Assembly (NCBI GenBank): GCA_024277855.1
Contig: JAJRUJ010000068.1
Location: 1-64,000, forward strand
DNA: 64,000 nucleotides
Direction: 5' to 3'
Source of the DNA: Candidatus Zixiibacteriota bacterium
GTDB taxonomy: Bacteria; Zixibacteria; MSB-5A5; WJJR01; JAJRUJ01
Position numbers and translations under genes: made by a program. The notes under the pieces are model-generated. The model did not search any database. It was given only the letters and a program-made list of their open reading frames with translations, and was not told the origin of the DNA. Position 1 is the first letter of the stretch, and each line of letters opens with the position of its first letter. Shown here piece by piece: positions 44,491-53,900 of this stretch.

Positions 44491-45823
44491 AATCATCCTC
44501 CAGTCGTTCGATGTCGTCTTCGCCGAAATACTTCCCCTGCTGCACCTCGATAAAGGCCAGGTCTGCTTCGCCCACGTTGGCAATGCGATGGAGGGTGCCG
44601 CTGGGGATATCGATGGAATCTCCGGCGGCCAGGCGAAGTTCCGTTTCTCCGGTTTGCGCCACGGCCGTGCCCCGCACGATGTGCCAGTGTTCGGACCGGC
44701 GCCGGTGCTTTTGCAGCGACAGGCGCTTGCCTGGATATAGGGTAATACGCTTGACCTTGTGGTCCAACCGGCCGGAGAGCACTTCGTAAAAGCCCCATGG
44801 CCGCATATTTTCCTGTCCGGCAATGATCTTCTCATAGACGGCGAGATAATCTTCTACCATGCGCCCGGCGGAAAAGCGTGTCTCCGCCTCCTGTCGGCAC
44901 TTGGCCCGTGAGATTTTTGGGACCTGCTTGATGGCGCGCACGGCGTCATCCACATTCTGCACGATAAATCCTGTTTCGCCGTCCTTGATCAACTCCGGCA
45001 AAGAACCCTTGGCAAAGGCCACCACTGGTGTGCCGCAGGCCATGGCCTCTACGACGGAAAGGCCAAATGGCTCGGCGAATGCGATGGGGTGCAACAGCGC
45101 GTAAGCGCCGCCGAGCAGGTGGTTACGTTCCTTGGGACCGACTGTGCCGAGATAACGGACCGCCTGGCCGTCTACCTGTGGTTTGACTTCGCTTGCGAAA
45201 TAAGATTTATCCTGCACCGGACCGGCCATGACCAGGGGCATACTCGCCGCCCGGGCGATGGCAATCGCTTCGGCTGCGCCCTTGTCCGGGTGCATGCGCC
45301 CGAAGAACAACAGGTAACTTCCTGCCCCGGGCTGAAAGGTAAATTGTGCGAGGTCAATACCGTGATAGACGGTGGCGGCATAATCGAGCCGCTCACTCCG
45401 GTCGGCGTCACTGATGGATACATAGGCGGTTTTGCTGTTGTAGCGTTCGTATGCCGGCAGGATGGCCGGAGAGGAAAAGCCGTGGATCGTTGTTACCACC
45501 GGAGTGGAAACCAGGCACGAATAGCTCAGCGGCAGGAAATCGAAGTGATTGTGGATGATGTCGAAATCATCCGCGTGTTCAAACACTTCCGCGATATGCA
45601 TGCATTCCCACACCTTGGGGTCCAGCGACTTGTCTTCTTCATAGGGACGGGGGCAGACGGCGCGCAAACGTGCGGCAGTGTGTGAATCGGCCGTGGCGAA
45701 CAGGGTGACATCATGCCCCCTCGCCGCCAGCCCGTCCGCGAGTAAAGCGACCACCTGTTCCCAGGGACCATAACCTCTGGGCGGTGTGCGCCAGGCAATG
45801 GGTGAGATCAAGGCAATTCTCAT
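44477..45823 (-). CDS. GT4 glycosyltransferase fused to type II phosphomannose isomerase-like cupin
   Basis: GT4 motifs (GRMHPDKGAAEAIAIARAA, EPFGLSVVEAMACGTPVVAFAKGSLPELI); C-terminal RPWGFYEVLSGRLDHKVKRITLYPGKRLSLQKHRRRSEHWHIVRGTA. Confidence 0.9.
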   Translation of the reverse strand: MRIALISPIAWRTPPRGYGPWEQVVALLADGLAARGHDVTLFATADSHTAARLRAVCPRPYEEDKSLDPKVWECMHIAEVFEHADDFDIIHNHFDFLPLSYSCLVSTPVVTTIHGFSSPAILPAYERYNSKTAYVSISDADRSERLDYAATVYHGIDLAQFTFQPGAGSYLLFFGRMHPDKGAAEAIAIARAASMPLVMAGPVQDKSYFASEVKPQVDGQAVRYLGTVGPKERNHLLGGAYALLHPIAFAEPFGLSVVEAMACGTPVVAFAKGSLPELIKDGETGFIVQNVDDAVRAIKQVPKISRAKCRQEAETRFSAGRMVEDYLAVYEKIIAGQENMRPWGFYEVLSGRLDHKVKRITLYPGKRLSLQKHRRRSEHWHIVRGTAVAQTGETELRLAAGDSIDIPSGTLHRIANVGEADLAFIEVQQGKYFGEDDIERLEDDYGRL

Positions 45824-45840
45824 TTCAAAACTCCAGATGA

Positions 45841-46776
45841 TCAGTCGCCCCGAAGACAGGCAAGCACTTCTTTAAGGCTGGCTCTGGCGAGAGCGATACA
45901 GGTATCGGCAGCGCCATAGTACAACCGGATCTCATCTCCATCAAGAATCCAACCGCAGGAAAAGACGACGTTAGGGGTATCGCCCACCCGCTCATACCGG
46001 GCCTCGGGGCCAAATACCCAGTGGTTAAGACGGTGGATGACGTGGGTTGGGTCCGCAAGATCGAGCAATGCCAGGCCCAGGCGATAGACATCTCCCGCCC
46101 CCATGCGGCGCACACCATGATACAGGATCAACCAGCCCGCAGGGGTTGCCAGAGGTGGCGCGGCAATCCCGATTTTTGCGGTATCCCAGAAACCCGGCCC
46201 CCGGGTCGGCAGCAACAGCCGGTGCCCGCCCCAGTTGCGCAGGTCGGGAGAGAAGGAAATCCAGATGTGTGCGGGGATACCCGGCATAGCCGGAACAGGA
46301 CGGTGCAGCATGCAATAACGGCCGTCGATGCGCCGGGAAAAGAGCGCGGCATCCTTGTTCTCGGGTGGCAGGGCCGGGCCCAACCGTCGGCAGGAACAGA
46401 AATCCTTAGTCGTGGCAAGAGACACAAGAGGGCCGCATTCGGAATAGGCCGTGTAGGCGATGACCCATTCCGCCCGTTCTTCAATCCAGGTAATACGGGC
46501 ATCCTCCACCCCCCAGGCCTCCTCGGGATATGCTCTTTCCCCGGGCGACAGGATAGGGACGGTGTCTACCTGCCAATCTCCGATACCATCGTGGCTGCGG
46601 GCGCAAGCCAGATGGGAGCGGCCGCCAAGATCCTCGACCCGCATGAGCAACAGGGTTTCGCCGTTTATCTCGGTGGCGCCGGGATTGAACACGGTATTCG
46701 CCGCATACGGTAACGCCCGTGCCGTCAGGATCGGATTGTCCGGATGGCGGCGAAACAGATCCGTCGAGCCGGCCAT
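45841..46776 (-). CDS. Glycoside hydrolase/phosphorylase family GH130
   Basis: HPDNPILTARALPYAANTVFNPGATEINGETLLLMRVED, WGVEDARITWIEERAEWVIAYTAYSE. Confidence 0.9.
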   Translation of the reverse strand: MAGSTDLFRRHPDNPILTARALPYAANTVFNPGATEINGETLLLMRVEDLGGRSHLACARSHDGIGDWQVDTVPILSPGERAYPEEAWGVEDARITWIEERAEWVIAYTAYSECGPLVSLATTKDFCSCRRLGPALPPENKDAALFSRRIDGRYCMLHRPVPAMPGIPAHIWISFSPDLRNWGGHRLLLPTRGPGFWDTAKIGIAAPPLATPAGWLILYHGVRRMGAGDVYRLGLALLDLADPTHVIHRLNHWVFGPEARYERVGDTPNVVFSCGWILDGDEIRLYYGAADTCIALARASLKEVLACLRGD

Positions 46777-48002
46777 CAGTCAAACTCCATGGGCAATTTT
46801 GGCGTTTTCCCCGTTTGTTTTGCCTCACGGGCAAGTTGGTAGGCCGTGTTGTACTGTTCGGCAACCACGTCCCAGGACACCACCTCATCCAGATAGCGTC
46901 GGAGATTGCTGCCCAGCCTCATGCGTAGTTTTTCAGAGCAGGCCAACCGGATAACCTTTTCCCGCAACATTTTCTTTGTGGTGAACATGAGGCCACCTTC
47001 ACTTTCCAGAGTCTGGGAAGTTAATCCCTCCATCGGCGCCGTGGTAATATATGGTTTGTTCAGAGCGATGATCCGCGCCAGAGTGCCGGATTGCGTTTCA
47101 TCCTGGGAAGGCAAGACGATAAAGTCGCAGACGGCCATCACCCTGTAGTAAATCTCTCCCCGTGGTACAAACTCGTAGTAATGCGCCAGCCCCTCGCGCT
47201 CCAGTAGTTTTGCCTCGCTTTTATATTTCTCGTAGTGCTCCCGGTCGTGAGGGTCACGCATGGTCCCGGCCGCCAGCAAATCCCACTCCTCGCCGGTGCG
47301 GCGGTTGATTTCGCGGGCGATTTCCTCCCACATGGAGAGCAGGATATCCCAGCGTTTATTAGATTGGATCCAGCCCACGAGACCCACCAGATGGGGGCCC
47401 AGATGAGCGACCTTGTCCAGCCCAAGCTCGGCTCTTATCTCCGGCACCTTTTCCACCGGCCAGCGCCGATCGGGGCGGGCGCCATGTGGTACGATCATAA
47501 TGTTACTCGGCATTATCCAGCCGAAACCGTCAAAGGTCCAATGGAGCCGCCATTTTTGGTAGGCACACTTGAACAACACCACGTCTGCGAGGTTACATAC
47601 CTGGTAAATGAAATTGGCCTCCACATCGCGTAAACGGCCATGTACTGTATGCGGTTCGACCACGACGGGACAGTCCCGGAGGGCCTCGAGCAAGGCCAGA
47701 AAGCCGGCGTTGGTGTCGCCGATCCCACGTTCGTCATGGTATTCGTAGAGACCATATTCATGTTCGATGTGAATGACAAAGGGATCAAGCTCCCTGACTT
47801 TTTTCGCAACCGGTCTCCACCAGTCACTCCGCGTCATGTCAATCAGGGGGAAGACGCCCTCACCGGCGCCGTCGGTATGGCTGATCACCAGCACCTCTCG
47901 GTCGGGATTATGTTTTTTGATGAATTCGCGCGCCTCTTCGGCAAAGGTTGCAATCCCGCACAATCTCGGTGGCCAGCTGGAGATGATGACGATTGGCTTC
48001 AT
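46776..48002 (-). CDS. GT4 glycosyltransferase
   Basis: PRLCGIATFAEEAREFI, HIEHEYGLY, GLVGWIQSNKRWDILL; TGATG overlap with the next gene. Confidence 0.85.
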   Translation of the reverse strand: MKPIVIISSWPPRLCGIATFAEEAREFIKKHNPDREVLVISHTDGAGEGVFPLIDMTRSDWWRPVAKKVRELDPFVIHIEHEYGLYEYHDERGIGDTNAGFLALLEALRDCPVVVEPHTVHGRLRDVEANFIYQVCNLADVVLFKCAYQKWRLHWTFDGFGWIMPSNIMIVPHGARPDRRWPVEKVPEIRAELGLDKVAHLGPHLVGLVGWIQSNKRWDILLSMWEEIAREINRRTGEEWDLLAAGTMRDPHDREHYEKYKSEAKLLEREGLAHYYEFVPRGEIYYRVMAVCDFIVLPSQDETQSGTLARIIALNKPYITTAPMEGLTSQTLESEGGLMFTTKKMLREKVIRLACSEKLRMRLGSNLRRYLDEVVSWDVVAEQYNTAYQLAREAKQTGKTPKLPMEFD

Positions 48003-48145
48003 TATTTTATTATCTCCTCGTTGTGTTTATTCTTTGTTAACGCAGCAACAGGCCTGTCCGTGGGCTTGCCGGATTGTCGTTCCCTGCGCAAGGTGTCATC
48101 TACCGGCAGGTATCGGCAATTCTGAACCCTTGATGGACTATCTCG

Positions 48146-50419
48146 TCACACATTGGCGGCCTCGACCACGGGTACGGCACTCTGCTCTTCCTCGATACTC
48201 AGGTATGTCAGCATGTAGCTGATCAGACTTTCCGCCCCTTGGTTCAGGTTGACACCATCGGGGGTCAAACCATCGTGACAACCCCGGGACCTGAAATCGA
48301 ACAGGGCGGCGCCTATGTCGTTGTCTCCGAGGAACCAGGAGAATGCCTTGGACATCAATTTGATAAAAGAGGGGTCCCCCGTGGATGCGAACGCCTCGCG
48401 CAAGAGGCGCATGGTGGATGCCGCCTCAATAGGTTGCTGATCAAAATGGGCTTTTTCCCCGCCTTTGGGATACCATCCGTGGCAACCCACGAAAGAAAAG
48501 TGGCTGTCGGTGAAGGTCACCTTGATGAGGAAGCGGCAGGCATCGATGGCCGTTTCACGATATGTCTTGTTCTGTAATGTTTGAGAAGCGACAAAGAGCG
48601 CAGAGGGTAATACTGCGTTGTCATAGCTCAACCGGTCCTCAAACCATGGCCAATCCGCCGTGGCATATTGTCGATACCCTTGCATGAGATAGTCCGCGGC
48701 CTTGCCCATTTCCCGGCGTACGTGCACATCATCGGGAAATCCCCTGATATAATCGGCAAGACCGAAAATTTCGTAAGCCCGGCCGCGCATGCTGAAGTTA
48801 TTTTCTGCAGCGATAGCGTGCAGGAGTACCTCTCGCGCGAGGTCGGCCAGCGACGGCCTTGGGGAGTATGCGATCAGCGTCCCGAGCGCGCCAATGGCCC
48901 TCGCGGTGGCGTCATCGGACTGGACCGGTGCAATGAAGCGCCGCTCATATGACATGAAATTATGGAAGCTGCCGTCCGATTTCCGGGCATGCAGGAGGAA
49001 AGCGAAATAGATTTCCATCAGTCTAAGCGATTCCCGATCCTGATGCTGGTGGTGACAACGGACCATAACCTCCAGGGCGCGGGCATTGTCGTCAGTGCAG
49101 TAGCCACGGCTGCGGTCGGGGATGGTATGTCGAGCATGCTGGAGAATGCCGATATCATCCGACATACGCAGGAAGTGGTCCAGCCGCAGTTCGGGAAGCT
49201 CCTTTACGGTCACCCGCTTTGTGGGTGCGGCTTCGAGATCCAGGGCGACCGCCGGCGTGGCGGGTGATTCCAGGCGCCGGGACAACCGCCAGTAGGCCTC
49301 ACCGATTCTGGTCCAGGTCATGCTGCGGCCAAATTCAAAGGCGCGCCGGCGCATGGCATTGTATGCCGCCGGATCATCAAGCAGGCCGACAATCGCCGCA
49401 GCAATGGCTTTGTGGTCCTGAAAGGGGACCAGGCAACCGCGCCCATCGGCTAGTAGCTCCTCGGCATGCCAATAGGGGGTCGAGATAACTGCTTTGCCCA
49501 TTCCCATGGCAAAGGCCAGCGTGCCGCTGATCAGCTGTTCCTTGTGTAAATAAGGCGTCAAATAGTAGTCAGACGCATTCAGGAATCGATACAATTCGTC
49601 GTCCGTGACGAAACGATTTATGAACACAACGTGGCGTTCAACGCCAAGATCGCGTACCAGTCGTTGCAGGGACAGGCGGTACTCCTCGCCATCATAGCGT
49701 TTCACATCCGGGTGCGTGGCCCCGAGCACGAGGTATAAGATGGACGGATCCCGCTTCACAATCTCGGGAAGTGCGCGTATGCCCCATTCGATGCCCTTGT
49801 TGCGTCCCAGCAGGCCGAAGGTCAGGAATATTTTTCGATCTGCGAATCCCAGGCTTTTCTTATATGGTTCCGGATCCTCGAAGGGTAGATCGGGGATGCC
49901 ATGCGGGATCATCTCGATCTTGTCCGCTGACACTCCGTAGATCTCGCGCAGCATGGACACTCCGCGCCGGCTCATGACTACCAGCTTGGTGGAGGCGTCC
50001 GCGATACGAATCAAAGTGTCGCGATATGATGCTTCCGGCTTTTCTAATAGTGTATGTAAGGTGGTAACTACCGGCACGGCAATACGCTCAATGAGTTCAC
50101 AGATGTAGCTGCCCGCCTCACCGCCGAACAGGCCATATTCATGTTGCAGGCTTACGAGGTTGTCACCGCTGTAATTGATATAGTCAGCAGCGGCCAGGTA
50201 GTCCTTCTTTTGGTCCCGGCGGATGGTGTATTTGACTTCATCGCCATAGCTGAGATGATCAGCCGCCTCCATGGCGATGACCTCCGCAACCAACTCACCA
50301 GAGGACGCTTTTGCGGTATGCGCGATCAAATCAGCGGCAAATGTGGCAATGCCGCATTGCCGCGGAACAAAAGAGGAGATGAACGTGATTCTCTTGGCTC
50401 CCAATTTCTTATGATTCAT
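48146..50419 (-). CDS. GT4 glycosyltransferase fused to alpha-helical glycosidase-like domain
   Basis: N-terminal PRQCGIATFAADL, LQHEYGLFGG, GLLGRNKGIEWGIRALP; C-terminal RGYCTDDNARALEVM..., FVGCHGWYPKGGEKAHFDQQPIEAASTM. Confidence 0.85.
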   Translation of the reverse strand: MNHKKLGAKRITFISSFVPRQCGIATFAADLIAHTAKASSGELVAEVIAMEAADHLSYGDEVKYTIRRDQKKDYLAAADYINYSGDNLVSLQHEYGLFGGEAGSYICELIERIAVPVVTTLHTLLEKPEASYRDTLIRIADASTKLVVMSRRGVSMLREIYGVSADKIEMIPHGIPDLPFEDPEPYKKSLGFADRKIFLTFGLLGRNKGIEWGIRALPEIVKRDPSILYLVLGATHPDVKRYDGEEYRLSLQRLVRDLGVERHVVFINRFVTDDELYRFLNASDYYLTPYLHKEQLISGTLAFAMGMGKAVISTPYWHAEELLADGRGCLVPFQDHKAIAAAIVGLLDDPAAYNAMRRRAFEFGRSMTWTRIGEAYWRLSRRLESPATPAVALDLEAAPTKRVTVKELPELRLDHFLRMSDDIGILQHARHTIPDRSRGYCTDDNARALEVMVRCHHQHQDRESLRLMEIYFAFLLHARKSDGSFHNFMSYERRFIAPVQSDDATARAIGALGTLIAYSPRPSLADLAREVLLHAIAAENNFSMRGRAYEIFGLADYIRGFPDDVHVRREMGKAADYLMQGYRQYATADWPWFEDRLSYDNAVLPSALFVASQTLQNKTYRETAIDACRFLIKVTFTDSHFSFVGCHGWYPKGGEKAHFDQQPIEAASTMRLLREAFASTGDPSFIKLMSKAFSWFLGDNDIGAALFDFRSRGCHDGLTPDGVNLNQGAESLISYMLTYLSIEEEQSAVPVVEAANV

Positions 50420-50947
50420 AATCTTACTCCGTCAGGTTTGCGGGTGATCACATTCATTTGCACAATGGCATCCACTGACCGAACCAAGACAATCACCGCG
50501 TTGCACTTTCCCGGCATCGGGTCGAGTAATGATGCCAGATAATTGAAACGGCATGTTTGGACGATGCGTTTGTGTGATCACGTCGGCCACGAGGCCTGTC
50601 TTAACCATGTATACGTCGTCAGACAAAAGTGGACATCTAAACGCCTAAAGTCAAGAGACAGTATCCTTTCCCCTGGAGTATTTGTAGATTTGCATGGATA
50701 ACGCCGGATATCTCATTCATTTTCGTTACTTTAAGCTCCCGGCATCCCGCTGGTGCCCAAACATTATACCGAACTATACCCTGTGATAAACTTGCCAATT
50801 TGCGATATCGGGTGTATTTTAATAGTACAGGTCTCACGCACGTGATGTGAGATGTGATTACCAAAATCGTCGACCTCAGAACGGGCCGCGTTTACGGATC
50901 CAATTTCTCGTGGGGTTTTCCAAACCTTTCGATTAGTGGAGATTCTT

Positions 50948-53900
50948 ATGTCACTTGTAGCTTACTCTCAATATTTCGGTGATGAAAGACTCGTGTCCAG
51001 GTCGCGCCATAATGCAGTATTTCAAGCTCGTGACAGGGTAGGCGGACAGACAGTTGCGATAAAAAAAACGCTGCCGCAGTCTAACCAGGTCTCACTTGGC
51101 ATCCGGCACGAATTTGAGTTTCTGACGAGACACCGGCATCCGAATATCGTCCCCGCCTATGATTTTGGCCGGGATAATGATGGAAGAGCCTTTTTCTCCA
51201 TGAAATGGATTGCGGGTTATTCTTTGGCCAATCCATTTGCCGCATCTCAAAAAACAACTTATACCAAGGTTCTGCCGGAATTTTTCCGTGCCATGCAGTC
51301 AATCCATGAGGAAGGTTTTGTCCATTGCGACTTAAAGCCGTCGCACATTTTAGTCGAGAACGGGAAGACGTCAGCGGCGGCCAAAATAATCGATTTTGGA
51401 ATGGTCTCAAGGAAGGGGATTAAAAGGCCGCTGGAAATGCGGGGTACCCCCGGATATATTGCGCCTGAGGTATTGCGGGGTGACCCAGTCAATCGGGCGT
51501 CGGATGTCTATTCTGTTGGTGTACTGCTCAAGTATCTAACCGAAATGAAACATGAGAATGACGGCGAAGCAGATTGTTTGCCGATAGTTGAGTCCGCAAT
51601 GAATGATTTGATAGTCCGGTGTATGGCCACGAACCCCAAAGCGCGGCCACCGGATTTCCACTTCGTCGAGAATGTGTGGTCTCGGGATGTGCTTCGAGAT
51701 ACTGGGTACGATTCTCCGGATATCTCTCCTGTTCCTCGAGGGAGAATCATTGCCGGCCGCCAAAAGAGTCTGGGCGAACTCAAAGAAGCTTGTGCGTCAT
51801 TGAGAGAAATCGGCGGAGGCATTGTTGTTGTCGAGGGTGTCGAAGGTGCGGGGAAATCTTTCATAGTCGAGAAACACCGCCGCATAGCGCAGGTGAGAGG
51901 AGATGCCACCCTCAGGCTGAATTGCGGCAATGGCCCGATTAATTATGCGGCTATTCGCGAAGCGATAACAATGTGGATAGATAAGGATTCTGTTCGACGC
52001 GATTCTCGTAATTCGCTGTATATCTATCTGACGCTCGATCCACATTGGGCCGTCAAGCAAAGTGATATCCACCAATTGACCGAGCTGATCGACGGTTCGG
52101 GTGTCGTCTGCGTGGTGCAAGGCGTTGAGGGTATCAGCGGGCAATCGAATAATAAACAGCGGGCGGTAAGACTTGGTCGGTTAGGGGAGTCTGAATTTGA
52201 AATATTGTGCAAATCTCTGTTCGAGAAATATTCTAACTTAGCGTCTCTTATTCCGTTCCTGTCACTTGCGACTGACCGGGTCCCCGGGCGACTCTACGAC
52301 AAGTGGAACGAATATCGCAGATTTGTTCTGCATGGAAAGAATCGATGTGAATTTAACTGGTATGCGGCCCCGGCCAAATACGTCCAATCAACGATGAGGA
52401 CTATTAGTGAGTTATTCCGAGATAAGGGTAATTTACTTTCGATCATTAGTTCTTTAGGGTCCCCCTTTGGGCGGTCAGATCTTCTATCGATGTCAAATAT
52501 GGCGGAGACCGCAATCGATGATGCTCTCCGGTCACTCACACTCAATCATTACCTGAGCAAAACTCCCGCAGGACAGTATGAGATTACGTCTCCCTGGGTC
52601 GATCAGGTACTGCGACGACTTTGTCCGTCAAGCAGAGAGAGCAATTCTGTTGATCGGATCGGTTCGTCGAATATTCTGAAAAATGACCTGAAAAATGCCG
52701 CCTACGCGACACGGACAAGTGTTGATTTATCGGTTTATTCTAATCTGTGTTATCTGCCCGAAGCCATGCAGGCGGGCCGGGCTATTGTCAGGGGAGACGA
52801 GGCCTGGTCTCATGTTGGGATCGACATCCGCTTAATCATCTTGTCGAAATTGGTCTCTGGATTATCGCGTGTTGCCAGGTACAAAGCTGCTCGTCGCTGG
52901 ACGGGACGCCTGGGGGAATTTGCCCTCGCTCGCCTTAAAACAGGTAATGCGCTCTCACTGCCCCAGATAGAATCAATTATAAAAAGGATGACCGAGTATG
53001 GCTCTTTGGCGCAACGAACCAAATGGATGAGGTCGGTATTGGATAGCCCTTCAGCAAAAACCGGTGAGATAAAAGCCCTGATGCTTAGCGAGTTGGGGAG
53101 CCTTGATGTCGCGAGCAATAATATTGAATCGGCTTTACAAAAACTGTTTGAGGCCGATGCAATCTACAATTCGAACGATTGTGTCGACGTTCAGAGCGCG
53201 CGCAATCTCGGCCGCATCGGGAGTGCTTATTACAAATCGCGCAACCTGGAGAAGGCGCTCAAATACTACGACCTCGGCAATCAACTCTGCGCTGAATGTG
53301 ATTCGCCGGAAGTTTCAGCCATTTTAAAATTTAACATCGGCCTGGTTCATTGGGAAGAGGGCCGCCCGGAGTTGGCCCTTCGTTTCTTTGAGCACGCTGC
53401 TAATCATGCGGAACAGTTGGCCAAACCCAGAATACTCGCATCAGTCAAGCGGAGCATGGCTCTTTGTGTGGCGGACTTGAAACCCGCATCACAAGCATTA
53501 CAACTTGCCCGGGAGGCCTATTCCTTGACCGTCGATGCCGGCGCACACGAGTCCATCGTGCCCGCCTTGTCGAACATTGGCTGGACGGCAATGAGATCAG
53601 GTGAGATGGAGTTGGCCGAAAAATATATTTCAAAAGCTCACCACTTTGCCGAATCGTCAGACAACAAATATGTGCTCTGGGCCACCTCGCTTAACTTCGC
53701 CAGGTTCCATCGTCTGAGAGGCGATTATCGTCAAGCATTGGATTTTGCCCGGACTGCCCGGGACATTTCCTCCAAGTTCGATTCGAGTTCCGGTTTCGTC
53801 GAGACCCTGCTTGAGATCGCCTCGATCTCACTGGCGTCGGGGGAGTTGAAAACGGCCGGTAAAATGGTCAGCCAAATCGACCAGCTCGACACTAAGCACC

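Noticed and set aside
50432-50864. Short minus-strand ORFs (64 aa and 75 aa) upstream of the kinase gene
   Set aside because: No signal peptide, motif or ribosome site; probably intergenic chance ORFs.
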